A stretch of DNA of 64,000 nucleotides from a virus: the IMG/VR virus record IMGVR_UViG_3300045051_000720, positions 62,001 through 126,000 of that record, one strand, 5' to 3'. Positions 7,881 to 13,198 of this stretch are shown here, one piece after another. Position 1 is the stretch's first letter; each line of letters begins with the position of its first letter. The notes beneath the pieces were generated by a model that saw only the letters and a list, made by a program, of their open reading frames with translations, was not told the origin of the DNA and did no database searches. A program made the translations under genes and the position numbers.

Positions 7881-8528
7881 TTATCCCAGAAACGGCTTCC
7901 ACACGGGGTGCTTTGGGTCCTCGCGTAGATGCACGATCGGCGGCACACTCGCCGGAGCCTTCGGGCGCGGGCGCGGTAGACCCGCTTCTTCGGGGGTCTT
8001 GTCGGCCTTCATGGTGTTGATCCGCTTGTCGCAGGTGACGGTATTCTCCCATGTATCGCGACCACCTCGCGAGCGCGGATCGATGTGGTCAACCGACAGT
8101 TCGGCGCGGGTCAGTTTGCGCTTGGTGTAGGCGCAGATGAAGTTGTCGCGGCGGTGCACGTTACCCGTGGACCAGCGCGTGGTGCGCATGGGGATCTTGT
8201 CGAAGTGAGCACAGATGACCACCAGTGGCGCGCGGATGCGGCCCTCGGGATTGTCCGCACTGCGTCCGACGCCAATCCACAGGTCGCCTTCACGCACGGG
8301 CAGCTTAACCCAGTTTTCCCATGCGGTCGGTTGGGCACTGACCAGTACGTGATCGCCATTCTCGTCAACGGCGGTCGTGATGTCGAGCGCGTAGCCCGGG
8401 TGGTCTCCGTCAGACTGGGAGTTGAGAAACACCACCGCGTCTCTCACACTCATCTGATCTACGGGGGACCACGAGCGGTTGAGCTTGAGGACGATGGTCT
8501 TGTCGAGGATGCTGAGGTGATCGGACAT
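7881..8528 (-). CDS. HNH endonuclease
   Basis: A 215-residue protein starting MSDHLSILDKT. Residues about 135-190 carry an HNH nuclease fold: RRDNFICAYTKRKL is the front strand, SVDHIDPRSRGG holds the DH catalytic pair, and WENTVTCDKRINTMKADKT supplies the N and last conserved residues. The pattern matches phage HNH proteins that act as nicking or homing enzymes. The N-terminal 130 residues are a separate domain of unknown role. Base composition is like the neighbours, unlike the AT-rich homing genes elsewhere, so it may be a long-term resident. Confidence 0.75.
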   Translation of the reverse strand: MSDHLSILDKTIVLKLNRSWSPVDQMSVRDAVVFLNSQSDGDHPGYALDITTAVDENGDHVLVSAQPTAWENWVKLPVREGDLWIGVGRSADNPEGRIRAPLVVICAHFDKIPMRTTRWSTGNVHRRDNFICAYTKRKLTRAELSVDHIDPRSRGGRDTWENTVTCDKRINTMKADKTPEEAGLPRPRPKAPASVPPIVHLREDPKHPVWKPFLG

Positions 8529-8580
8529 GGTGAGTGAGGGGCTAGAGTTAGGGTCTTTGTGTGATCTGATGGGAAAATGG

Positions 8581-8665
8581 CGGAAGCGAGAGGGCACGAT
8601 CCCCAACGCACGAGTCGTCCTGCGGTGTAGCACACCGTGGCAGTCGCCTGACTGCTTTCGCTTCC
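8581..8665 (-). tRNA. tRNA-Ser(GCT)
   Basis: Acceptor GGAAGCG/CGCTTCC pairs fully, G73 and encoded CCA. D arm GCAGTC/GACTGC with loop AGGC; anticodon loop GTGCTAC; long variable region as expected for serine. The T stem is weak. Confidence 0.65.
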
Positions 8666-8669
8666 GTGG

Positions 8670-8755
8670 CGGTAACAAGTGGGGTTCAACCACTGTGCAA
8701 TGAAGCACACTCTGGGTTTCGGGTCCAGTCGAGGAAAACGTCCTCAGTTGCTACC
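8670..8755 (-). tRNA. tRNA-Ser(CGA)
   Basis: Acceptor GGTAGCA/TGTTACC, encoded CCA. Anticodon loop CCCGAAA has C33 instead of U33. T-loop TTGAACC (U55, G56) with D-loop ACGTTTT, which offers C19 to pair with G56. Long variable arm. Confidence 0.7.
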
Positions 8756-8757
8756 GG

Positions 8758-8842
8758 CGGAGTGGTGCCGTACTGCCCGGCTGCCGGTTGCCCGACACAA
8801 CGCTTTCCAAGCGCCGTCCACCTCTAGGTGGCCCAACCCTCC
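8758..8842 (-). tRNA. tRNA-Ser(GGA)
   Basis: Anticodon loop TTGGAAA and T-loop GGCAGTA are clear; the acceptor stem has about two mismatches. Long D and variable arms fit serine. Confidence 0.5.
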
Positions 8843-8848
8843 AAAAAG

Positions 8849-8872
8849 ATACAGACCCGAGCGGGGTCTGTA
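8849..8872 (-). repeat. Strong inverted repeat ACAGACC/GGTCTGT
   Basis: An eight-base stem with a short loop, followed on the minus strand by ATCTTTTT and then directly by the 5' end of a serine tRNA. It could end transcription from the right, but a terminator at the 5' edge of a tRNA inside the array would be odd; a processing site is the alternative. Confidence 0.45.
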
Positions 8873-8878
8873 AAGTGG

Positions 8879-8969
8879 CGGTGAGTTGAGATCTTGCGTC
8901 CCAAGGCGGGGTTGGCCCTCCTCCATTCGCTTTCAAGGCGGCGGCAGCGCCTCGGCTGCTTAACTCACC
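8879..8969 (-). tRNA. tRNA-Ser(TGA)
   Basis: Acceptor GGTGAGT/ACTCACC pairs fully, encoded CCA. Anticodon loop CTTGAAA. T-loop CGCAAGA (G55, C56) and D-loop CGAGGC. Long GC-rich variable arm. Confidence 0.75.
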
Positions 8970-8976
8970 AAAGTGG

Positions 8977-9049
8977 TGCGGACACCCCGAGTTGCACGGG
9001 GACTATCCCTCGTTAGGACCGAGGTTGACTGTCTGTTGCCGATGTCCGC
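8977..9049 (-). tRNA. tRNA-Arg(CCT)
   Basis: Acceptor GCGGACA/TGTCCGC, T stem CCCCG/CGGGG with loop TGCAACT (G55), anticodon stem CCTCG/CGAGG with codon AGG shown on the plus strand. It overlaps the last 37 bases of the phosphatase gene. Confidence 0.8.
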
Positions 9050-9537
9050 GAAAAATACTTGTCGCGCTCGACGGTGCGGCGACCCAGCTCTGCGCTGAGG
9101 AAGGCTGTCATCTTGCCGTTGTGACTCATGAGCTTGTCGGCCCACCCCACCATCAGCTGGTTGGGGCACACAAACGGTCCGCGCGCGTTGACGATCAGTT
9201 GGTAGGCATCAGAGTAAGGTATCCTGTGGTGGACCAGCCAGATGAAGGCTGCTGCGCTTGACCGCGATACGCCTGCGAAGCAGTGAAAGAGGATGGACTG
9301 GTCGGGGCTGGTTTGGGCGTAGACACCCAGTAGCCGCCGTATCATCGCCTCTGTGGGAGCGAGAGGGTTGGACGAGTTGCCCGTATCAGCGAACACAAAT
9401 GAGTGGAGAGTGAAGGGGTACTTGAACGCTCGGATGTCGGGGCCGGGTTGGTGGACCTCGTGGAAAGAGATGATGTGGTCCAGCAGAACCGTCGCGAAGG
9501 CAGGAACCTCGGAGACGCCACAAATAGCGAAGGGCAT
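9013..9537 (-). CDS. Dual-specificity/tyrosine protein phosphatase-like protein
   Basis: A 174-residue protein with the cysteine phosphatase P-loop HCFAGVSRSS (HCx5R signature, near residue 100), which forms the phosphocysteine intermediate. The upstream Asp needed as general acid could be in the VFADTGNSSN region. Such enzymes remove phosphate from proteins or phospholipids, and in phages are rare. It starts five bases after the -10 element of its own promoter, so it is leaderless. Its 3' end runs into tRNA-Arg(CCT), so the C-terminal residues are read from tRNA sequence. Confidence 0.78.
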   Translation of the reverse strand: MPFAICGVSEVPAFATVLLDHIISFHEVHQPGPDIRAFKYPFTLHSFVFADTGNSSNPLAPTEAMIRRLLGVYAQTSPDQSILFHCFAGVSRSSAAAFIWLVHHRIPYSDAYQLIVNARGPFVCPNQLMVGWADKLMSHNGKMTAFLSAELGRRTVERDKYFSRTSATDSQPRS

Positions 9538-9542
9538 AGCCG

Positions 9543-9571
9543 ATGCTAGTCCGTAATGAGGGCGCTGTCAA
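9543..9571 (-). promoter_or_regulatory. Phosphatase promoter, TTGACA-17-TAGCAT, leaderless
   Basis: TTGACA, a 17-bp spacer without the YAAC box, then TAGCAT and ATG after five bases. It starts one base beyond the CCA end of the first arginine tRNA of the main array, so array read-through could also feed this gene. Confidence 0.75.
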
Positions 9572-9575
9572 GTGG

Positions 9576-9665
9576 CGCGAACGGCAGGATTCTCACCCAC
9601 ATCAGGGCCGAGCGGCCCTTCACCTGCGTTCGAAGCGCAGTTGACGCTATTATGTCGGCGTTCGC
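9576..9665 (-). tRNA. tRNA-Arg(TCG)-like with a long variable arm
   Basis: Acceptor GCGAACG/CGTTCGC and anticodon stem CTGCG/CGCAG are perfect, anticodon loop CTTCGAA, CCA encoded. T-loop TGAGAAT (G55, A56) with D-loop ATAATAGC, which offers A18 and T19. A six-base variable-arm hairpin AGGGCC/GGCCCT is unexpected for arginine. Confidence 0.65.
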
Positions 9666-9669
9666 ATGG

Positions 9670-9755
9670 TCTCGACGGCGAGAGTTGCACTCGCAGATTG
9701 GCTTGCGCCAGACGGTTTAGAGGACCGTTGCCTTGTCTACCCGAGCCCCGTCGAG
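9670..9755 (-). tRNA. Class II tRNA with anticodon TCT
   Basis: Acceptor CTCGACG/CGTCGAG, T stem GCGAG/CTCGC with loop TGCAACT, anticodon stem ACGGT/ACCGT with loop CCTCTAA (C33). A variable hairpin TGGC-GCAA-GCCA and the ACGGT stem resemble a serine GCT body, while the anticodon reads the arginine codon AGA. Confidence 0.6.
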
Positions 9756-9763
9756 GGAAATGG

Positions 9764-9837
9764 CGCGAGACCGGGGATTCAAACCCCGACTGATCCTCGT
9801 TCGCAACGAGGGCGACTATTCGGTTGCCGAGTCTCGC
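9764..9837 (-). tRNA. tRNA-Arg(GCG)
   Basis: All stems pair (acceptor GCGAGAC/GTCTCGC, T stem CGGGG/CCCCG). Anticodon loop TTGCGAA. T-loop TTTGAAT has T56, and the D-loop AACCGAATAGTC offers G18-A19, so 19-56 becomes A-T. CCA encoded. Confidence 0.8.
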
Positions 9838-9841
9838 AAAG

Positions 9842-9931
9842 AGATTGCACCGTCCCCAGTCGATGCGTCGCTGGGGAGCAGGACACCAGTAGGACATCGC
9901 ATTAGTCCACCCGGAGATTCCACGGTGCAAA
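9842..9931 (-). other. tRNA-like element, isotype unclear
   Basis: An eight-base closing stem TTGCACCG/CGGTGCAA encloses a hairpin CCCCAG/CTGGGG with an 11-base loop and a second hairpin GGAC/GTCC whose loop contains TGC. It has the size of a tRNA, but the T-loop is too long and no CCA is encoded. Confidence 0.4.
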
Positions 9932-9935
9932 TTGG

Positions 9936-10007
9936 GGCGCACGACCGGATCTACCCCGGCCCTCCAAGCGTCACAGGCTCGGGTGCTTCTACTACACTAC
10001 GTGCGCC
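9936..10007 (-). tRNA. tRNA-His(GTG)
   Basis: Has the extra G at position -1 opposite C73, the histidine identity mark, with acceptor GCGCACG/CGTGCGC and encoded CCA. Anticodon loop CTGTGAC. D-loop TAGTAGAAG has A18-G19; T-loop GGTAGAT has G54 and G58. Confidence 0.8.
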
Positions 10008-10016
10008 ATAAGGTGG

Positions 10017-10089
10017 AGCTTCAGTAGGGGTTCTCACCCTCCTCTCTCGGATACAAGCCGAGGCCATCGAATGTCTATGGGTCTGAAGC
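10017..10089 (-). tRNA. tRNA-Thr(TGT)
   Basis: Acceptor GCTTCAG/CTGAAGC, anticodon stem CTCGG/CCGAG with loop CTTGTAT. T-loop TGAGAAC (G55, A56) and D-loop TAGACATTCGA, which offers A18-T19, so 19-56 would be T-A. CCA encoded. Confidence 0.78.
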
Positions 10090-10096
10090 GAAATGG

Positions 10097-10167
10097 AGCC
10101 GAGGACCGGTAACGCTCCGGTGTCTATCGTTTACGAAACGATGGCTCTGCTTTTGAGCTACCAAGGC
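10097..10167 (-). tRNA. tRNA-Thr(CGT)
   Basis: Anticodon stem ATCGT/ACGAT with loop TTCGTAA; T stem ACCGG/CCGGT with loop AGCGTTA (G55, C56, A54-T58); D arm GCTC/GAGC with loop AAAAGCA. The acceptor stem has two central mismatches. Confidence 0.7.
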
Positions 10168-10174
10168 AAAGTGG

Positions 10175-10247
10175 TGGTCCCGGGAGAGCAACGATCCTCC
10201 ACGTCACGCCTATAAAGCGCGCAGTCTGCCGATTAACTTACAGGACC
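10175..10247 (-). tRNA. tRNA-Ile(TAT)
   Basis: Acceptor GGTCCTG/CGGGACC, anticodon TAT. One of the few array members with D-loop GG, and its eight-base T-loop ATCGTTGC keeps T55-C56. CCA encoded. Confidence 0.7.
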
Positions 10248-10248
10248 A

Positions 10249-10483
10249 AAAGGAGGGCATCGGAATCATCTCGGCGCGCAGTGTGCACCTTACGATCCGT
10301 CAGCCCTATAGGTGGTTTGTTTACGAGACGGTGCGTTTAACGACACAGGGCGCAAACGAAATGGTTCCACGGCTCAGGTCGATCAACCCCACCTTTGGCC
10401 AGCCACCTCAGCGAGGTTTGGTAGCTCGTTAGGCCCTTCGCTTCTGACGCCTCCAGTTGGATTGCCCTCAGTGACCGTGAAAG
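10249..10483 (-). other. tRNA-like and miniature elements, unassigned
   Basis: Holds a short element with closing stem AGGGC/GCCCT and an anticodon-like arm GGTGC/GCGCC, a 43-base miniature (10315-10357, closing stem GTTTG/CAAAC), and a long element (10366-10483) with acceptor-like pairing TTCACGG/CCGTGGA, encoded CCA and a variable-type hairpin ACCTC/GAGGT. None can be given an isotype. Confidence 0.4.
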
Positions 10484-10487
10484 ATGG

Positions 10488-10570
10488 TGGGCGTGGAGGG
10501 ATGCGAGCCCTCAAGGACAACGGAATTTGAACCCGTCGCTTCTACCAGTTTCGCTTTCGTCCACACGCCC
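10488..10570 (-). tRNA. tRNA-Leu(CAA)
   Basis: Acceptor GGGCGTG/CACGCCC, A73, encoded CCA, anticodon loop TTCAAAT, D-loop with TGG. T-loop CTCGCAT. The variable region is only TGTCCTT, and GGACG near position 10 could pair with it, replacing the usual leucine variable arm. Confidence 0.78.
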
Positions 10571-10572
10571 GA

Positions 10573-10655
10573 TCGGCATGGTGGGATTCGGACCCACAGG
10601 GGATAGCGCATTTTAAGTGCGCCGGTTGTCGCCAGTTTCCCTTATCCACATGCCG
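10573..10655 (-). tRNA. tRNA-Leu(TAA)
   Basis: Acceptor CGGCATG/CATGCCG, anticodon stem GCGCA/TGCGC with loop CTTAAAA, T stem GTGGG/CCCAC with loop TCCGAAT (C55). The variable region TATCC matches GGATA just after the acceptor. CCA not encoded. Confidence 0.8.
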
Positions 10656-10664
10656 GTAAGATGG

Positions 10665-10736
10665 TGGGACCATGGAGCCAACGCACTCCAATCTCCGCGC
10701 TGAGAACGCGGCGAACTACTCTTATTCGATGATCCC
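10665..10736 (-). tRNA. tRNA-Glu(CTC)
   Basis: Anticodon stem CCGCG/CGCGG with codon GAG on the plus strand; acceptor GGGATCA/TGGTCCC. D-loop TAAGAGTAG (A18-G19) and an eight-base T-loop TGCGTTGG (G55, C56). CCA encoded. Confidence 0.8.
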
Positions 10737-10737
10737 G

Positions 10738-10820
10738 TAGGCGTGGAGAGATTCGGACTCTCAAGGACACGTGATCCTAAGTCACGCGGTTCTGCCAATT
10801 TCCCTTCCGTCCACACGCCC
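10738..10820 (-). tRNA. tRNA-Leu(TAG)
   Basis: Acceptor GGGCGTG/CACGCCT, A73, anticodon stem CGTGA/TCACG with loop CTTAGGA, T-loop TCCGAAT (C55), D-loop AAATTGG. Variable region TGTCCTT faces GGAC after the acceptor, as in the CAA leucine tRNA. One base from tRNA-Glu; no CCA encoded. Confidence 0.8.
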
Positions 10821-10829
10821 ATAAAATGG

Positions 10830-10917
10830 TGGCCTCGGGGGGAGTCGGACCCCCACGCTACTATGATTTCGCTCGCGAATCTCATTCGCGCATGTCTACC
10901 AGTTCCATCACGAGGCC
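10830..10917 (-). tRNA. tRNA-Leu(GAG)
   Basis: All stems pair; anticodon stem CGCGA/TCGCG with codon CTC on the plus strand; a normal 19-base variable region and a normal leucine D arm with GG. T-loop TCCGACT has C55. CCA encoded. Confidence 0.82.
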
Positions 10918-10918
10918 G

Positions 10919-10994
10919 AGGTCCCAGTCGGAGTTGCACCGACCCTGTTCGTCATTACCAATGACGCGCCGTGGCTACACTCGGCATTGGGACC
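10919..10994 (-). tRNA. tRNA-Thr(GGT)
   Basis: Acceptor GGTCCCA/TGGGACC, T stem GTCGG/CCGAC with loop TGCAACT, anticodon stem CGTCA/TGACG with codon ACC, D arm GCC/GGC with TAG in the loop. CCA not encoded. Confidence 0.8.
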
Positions 10995-11002
10995 ATAAAT
11001 GG

Positions 11003-11076
11003 GGGCTCAGGTCAGATTTGCACTGACGACCGTCTCCGTATGGGGGAGCCGCGCTAGCTAGCTGCGCCACTGAGCC
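11003..11076 (-). tRNA. tRNA-Met(CAT), elongator type
   Basis: Acceptor GGCTCAG/CTGAGCC with a normal G1-C72 pair, so not an initiator; it could also be the isoleucine tRNA with a modified CAT anticodon. D arm GCGC/GCGC with loop AGCTAGCTA (A18-G19), T-loop TGCAAAT (G55). C33. CCA encoded. Confidence 0.75.
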
Positions 11077-11080
11077 GTGG

Positions 11081-11153
11081 TGGTCCCGTCGAGATTCGCA
11101 CTCGCCTCATCCGATTAAGAGTCGGAGTCCTCGCCTATCTAGGAGTCGAGACC
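11081..11153 (-). tRNA. tRNA-Lys(CTT)
   Basis: Acceptor GGTCTCG/CGGGACC, anticodon stem TCCGA/TCGGA with loop CTCTTAA, D-loop AGATAGGCG (A18-G19), T-loop TGCGAAT (G55). CCA encoded. Confidence 0.82.
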
Positions 11154-11161
11154 GTAAAGTA

Positions 11162-11452
11162 TTCAACCGCGTAGCCGCGTTTCTGTTGCCGGGCCATCCC
11201 GACCGACATCCATTTCTCTCACCCACGGTCACCCGTGAACGGGTATCGTTTATAGACACCTGCACCAACCACGCCCTGCTTGACGGCCAGAACTAGCCTC
11301 GGGCTCCATTTGGCTTGCTGGTATCGTGTGGTTATCGCGAGTGTCTACCGACGTAACATCGTCGGGACTGCTCTCCCATCGACTTCTGTCCAGACGCGAA
11401 CTTGACCTCTACGCACGCATCGAGTGCGCGGCAGCGGATGTCTGCGGTTGAA
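11162..11452 (-). ncRNA. Structured RNA of about 290 bases nested in the tRNA array
   Basis: A nine-base closing helix TTCAACCGC/GCGGTTGAA joins the ends. Inside, TAGACAC pairs with GTGTCTA (11253-11259 with 11341-11347), and there are hairpins CCGACG/CGTCGG and CACGG-GTGA-CCGTG with a GNRA loop. There is no convincing ORF and no normal tRNA. It is too short for a typical RNase P RNA and lacks a recognisable tmRNA tag or TTC loop. Function unknown. Confidence 0.5.
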
Positions 11453-11458
11453 AGATGG

Positions 11459-11530
11459 TGGAGGTACCGAGTGCCGCCCTCGGGCTTGAGTCATGCCATG
11501 ACCCTGTGCTGCTGTTATCACTATACCCCC
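11459..11530 (-). tRNA. tRNA-Ala(GGC)
   Basis: Acceptor GGGGGTA/TACCTCC, T stem CCGAG/CTCGG with loop GGCGGCA (G54, G55, C56, G58), D arm GTG/CAC with CAG in the loop, codon GCC in the anticodon loop. CCA encoded. Confidence 0.75.
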
Positions 11531-11531
11531 G

Positions 11532-11604
11532 CTGCCTCGGAGCGAATTGCACGCCCACCTAACACCTTCAGAGGGTGTCGGACTAGCTGTTATCCCACGA
11601 GGCA
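11532..11604 (-). tRNA. tRNA-Gln(CTG)
   Basis: Acceptor TGCCTCG/CGAGGCA, anticodon stem ACACC/GGTGT with codon CAG, D arm GGA/TCC with CAG in the loop, T-loop TGCAATT (G55). CCA not encoded. Confidence 0.8.
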
Positions 11605-11638
11605 AAAGTGATAGGGGTGACAAAACTGACCCGTCATT

Positions 11639-11709
11639 GGGTCAGTAGTGTAGTGGTAGCACGTCCGCCTGACTGGCGGGGGGCGCGGGTTCAAATCCCG
11701 TCTGATCCA
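11639..11709 (+). tRNA. tRNA-Val(GAC), plus strand, canonical elbow
   Basis: The only clear plus-strand tRNA. Acceptor GGGTCAG/CTGATCC, D-loop TAGTGGTAG with G18-G19, T-loop TTCAAAT, all canonical. Anticodon loop CTGACTG. The 5' acceptor strand is also matched by CTGACCC just upstream (11626-11632), an inverted repeat. No encoded CCA. Confidence 0.75.
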
Positions 11710-11718
11710 TTTAATTGG

Positions 11719-11791
11719 CTGCCCACCACGGATGACAGCCGTGACCCTCGCCTTCAAAGGGCGGTATGCTTGACGTTTACATCAATGGGCA
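11719..11791 (-). tRNA. tRNA-Gln(TTG)
   Basis: Acceptor TGCCCAT/GTGGGCA, T stem CACGG/CCGTG, anticodon loop with codon CAA. T-loop CTGTCAT (T55, G56, C54, C58) with D-loop TGTAAACG, which offers A18-C19, so 19-56 would be C-G. CCA encoded. Confidence 0.78.
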
Positions 11792-11801
11792 ATGAGAGTG
11801 G

Positions 11802-11876
11802 TCGGCGTGGAGGGATTCGCACCCCCGATCCTTCGCTTCCGGAGCGAGCATGTTGGCTAGGCTACACCACACGCCG
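11802..11876 (-). tRNA. tRNA-Pro(CGG)
   Basis: Acceptor CGGCGTG/CACGCCG, D arm GTGT/ACAT with TAG in the loop, T-loop TGCGAAT (G55), anticodon loop TCCGGAA with C33. CCA encoded. Confidence 0.8.
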
Positions 11877-11877
11877 A

Positions 11878-11976
11878 TATTGCGGGCCGGTTATCCATCC
11901 GGCGGCACCCGGCTTGATGGTGAGCAAGACGGAGACTCTGGAATTGGCGTGATTTTATGGCTCACGCCGCCGCAAA
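11878..11976 (-). other. tRNA-like element with a very long D-type stem
   Basis: About 99 bases closed by TTGCGG/CCGCAA. It has a T-like hairpin GCCGG/CCGGC with an eight-base loop and a seven-base stem GGCGTGA/TCACGCC in the D-arm position. Anticodon not assignable. Confidence 0.4.
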
Positions 11977-11980
11977 ATGG

Positions 11981-12055
11981 TCCTCGCGGCAGGCTTCGCT
12001 CCTGCGGCCTTCTGCATGTCGTGCAGCCGCTCTAACTGGGCTGAGCTACGCGAGG
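11981..12055 (-). tRNA. tRNA-Val(GAC), minus strand
   Basis: Acceptor CCTCGCG/CGCGAGG, T stem GCAGG/CCTGC with loop AGCGAAG (A54, G55, A58), D arm GCTC/GAGC with loop AGCCCAGTTA. Anticodon GAC with C33. Same anticodon as the canonical plus-strand copy. CCA encoded. Confidence 0.75.
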
Positions 12056-12063
12056 GAAAGTGG

Positions 12064-12138
12064 TCGGGCCAGTTGGATTCGCACCAACGATCTCATGCTC
12101 CCCGAGCATGCGCGATGACTAGGCTACGCTATGACCCG
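12064..12138 (-). tRNA. tRNA-Pro(GGG)
   Basis: Acceptor CGGGTCA/TGGCCCG, T stem GTTGG/CCAAC with loop TGCGAAT, anticodon stem CATGC/GCATG with codon CCC (C33), D arm GCG/CGC with TAG. CCA encoded. Confidence 0.8.
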
Positions 12139-12141
12139 ATT

Positions 12142-12237
12142 GGCAGATACCGTCTGTTACTCCCACCGTGGTGTCCCGTCTGCCGCGGGGCTTTAGGTGG
12201 TGTTTGGGTAATCCAAACGTCTCGTGAACGGCTAAGA
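12142..12237 (-). other. 43-base miniature element and spacer
   Basis: 12142-12184 is closed by GGCAGA/TCTGCC and holds one clear hairpin, CACC/GGTG. The following 50 bases show no tRNA. It resembles the other miniatures at 10315, 13274, 13574 and 14005. Confidence 0.35.
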
Positions 12238-12240
12238 TGG

Positions 12241-12336
12241 CTGTACCGGTAGGAGCCGCCCCTACACCGCCGCAGGTCATGCGTACGGGCTCGCTTAACA
12301 GGCGAGTGCAACGAACGTGCTATTTGCCTCGGTACA
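12241..12336 (-). tRNA. tRNA-Asn(GTT) with a long variable arm
   Basis: Acceptor TGTACCG/CGGTACA, anticodon stem CTCGC/GCGAG with codon AAC, T stem GTAGG/CCTAC with loop GGCGGCT (G54, G55, C56, G58), D-loop with TAG. The 24-base variable region folds into a hairpin, which asparagine tRNAs normally lack. CCA encoded. Confidence 0.75.
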
Positions 12337-12345
12337 ATAAAATGG

Positions 12346-12418
12346 TCGTCGCTGAGGGACTCGCACCCCCGAACCTCTGCGTGTAGGGCAGGTACCGTAG
12401 CTGCTGGGTCAAGCGACG
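12346..12418 (-). tRNA. tRNA-Val(TAC)
   Basis: Acceptor CGTCGCT/AGCGACG, codon GTA in the anticodon loop with C33, D arm ACC/GGT with CAG, T-loop TGCGAGT (G55). CCA encoded. Confidence 0.8.
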
Positions 12419-12425
12419 AAAGTGG

Positions 12426-12499
12426 CGCGATAGATGGGTGCTGCCCCCACTTGTCTCGGCATAGACAGTGCCGCGAGCATGCTGTTGCTCTTCTACCGC
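12426..12499 (-). tRNA. tRNA-Asp(GTC)
   Basis: Acceptor GCGGTAG/CTATCGC, G73, CCA encoded. Anticodon stem CGGCA/TGCCG with loop CTGTCTA. D arm GAGC/GCTC with CAG; T-loop GGCAGCA. Confidence 0.8.
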
Positions 12500-12500
12500 G

Positions 12501-12574
12501 TACGGATGGAGGGACTCGCACCCCCGTTATGTCCGGTCCCAAACCGGAAGCCATTGCTGCTAGGCGACATCCGT
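12501..12574 (-). tRNA. tRNA-Pro(TGG)
   Basis: Acceptor ACGGATG/CATCCGT, anticodon stem TCCGG/CCGGA with codon CCA, D arm GCC/GGC with CAG, T-loop TGCGAGT. No encoded CCA. Confidence 0.8.
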
Positions 12575-12583
12575 GTGAAATGG

Positions 12584-12653
12584 ATGCAGGGCCGAGGAAT
12601 CGCACCCGGTCAGGGCGACGGGTATGAACCGCGCTTGGTCTAACCTCCCTGCG
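12584..12653 (-). tRNA. Initiator tRNA-fMet(CAT)
   Basis: The first base pair is C1 x A72, the bacterial initiator mark; the remaining acceptor GCAGGG/CCCTGC pairs. Anticodon loop TTCATAC. The D-loop is reduced to TAG between GGT and ACC. T-loop TGCGATT with one bulged base in the stem. CCA encoded. Confidence 0.72.
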
Positions 12654-12656
12654 TAA

Positions 12657-12811
12657 AGTGTTCCCTTTGTAGGCGTGCTCCAACGCCTCGTTGTTTGTCA
12701 AAATGGCCGGTGCTCTACCGTTGAGCTAGCATCCTCCTTGCGAAGGACCGCAGGTGTCGAACCTGTATCTCCGGCAAGTGTTACCTTGCGGGCTTTTGAC
12801 CTCTAGGGAAA
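12657..12811 (-). other. Two tRNA-like elements with partly canonical loops
   Basis: One piece has a canonical D arm GCTC-AACGGTA-GAGC and an AGGCG/CGCCT stem. The next has a canonical T-loop TTCGACA in a CAGG/CCTG stem and an arm GCAAG/CTTGC, but little room for a D arm. Acceptor stems pair poorly. They may be decaying or D-arm-poor tRNAs. Confidence 0.4.
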
Positions 12812-12815
12812 GTGG

Positions 12816-12885
12816 TGGAGCCCCGGGCATCGCAGCCCAACGACAGCCGGATTTTCAGTCCAGCCCGTGCACTCGCACTGACTCC
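12816..12885 (-). tRNA. tRNA-Phe(GAA)
   Basis: Anticodon stem CTGGA/TCCGG with loop CTGAAAA. A tiny D-loop GAGT in GTGC/GCAC and a six-base T-loop TGCGAT. Acceptor GGAGTCA/GGGCTCC has one mismatch. CCA encoded. Confidence 0.72.
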
Positions 12886-12886
12886 G

Positions 12887-12943
12887 GAGCCATCGTTAGG
12901 TCCGCCGATGGCGCAGGCGGTCTCGGGTTATTGACGAGGAAGA
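12887..12943 (-). other. tRNA-like fragment, unassigned
   Basis: Two hairpins, CCATCG/CGATGG and CTCG/CGAG with a nine-base loop, but no acceptor stem found. Confidence 0.3.
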
Positions 12944-12946
12944 TGG

Positions 12947-13020
12947 GACGGACGGTGGGTAGCGCGCCCACATGAAGCCGGATTTGGAGTTCGGTGCCTT
13001 ACTTGTCGAGCCACGTCCGT
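12947..13020 (-). tRNA. tRNA-Trp(CCA)
   Basis: Acceptor ACGGACG/CGTCCGT, anticodon loop with codon TGG, T stem GTGGG/CCCAC with loop CGCGCTA (C54, G55, C56, C58), D-loop with AAGTA. CCA encoded. Confidence 0.8.
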
Positions 13021-13029
13021 ATGAAAAGG

Positions 13030-13195
13030 TGGAGCGAAGAGATGGTCATTTATTCACCGGGCTGGGACCAATCCACGAGGTGCCCGATCCAGATGTCTCC
13101 TGCCTCGCTCCGTTTGGAGACCAACGAGTGATGTGGTGTCAGGTTCCTGTAGGCTTCACTGACACCGACCCGCGGCGTGAACCGCGAGGTGAAGA
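13030..13195 (-). other. Two tRNA-like or hairpin elements, unassigned
   Basis: 13033-13108 has an acceptor-like GCGAGGC/TCTTCGC and encoded CCA, but its T-stem is only three pairs with a nine-base loop. 13112-13195 has an eight-base stem GGTGTCAG/CTGACACC with a large loop and a CGCGG/CCGCG hairpin. Confidence 0.35.
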
Positions 13196-13198
13196 TGG

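Noticed and set aside
7881-8708. N-terminal extension of the HNH gene
   Set aside because: The longer frame runs through tRNA-Ser(GCT), and the shorter start MSDHLSILDKT gives a normal protein.
11162-11452. tmRNA or RNase P RNA
   Set aside because: No tag-like reading frame, no tRNA-like TTC end, and too small for RNase P; left as an unknown structured RNA.
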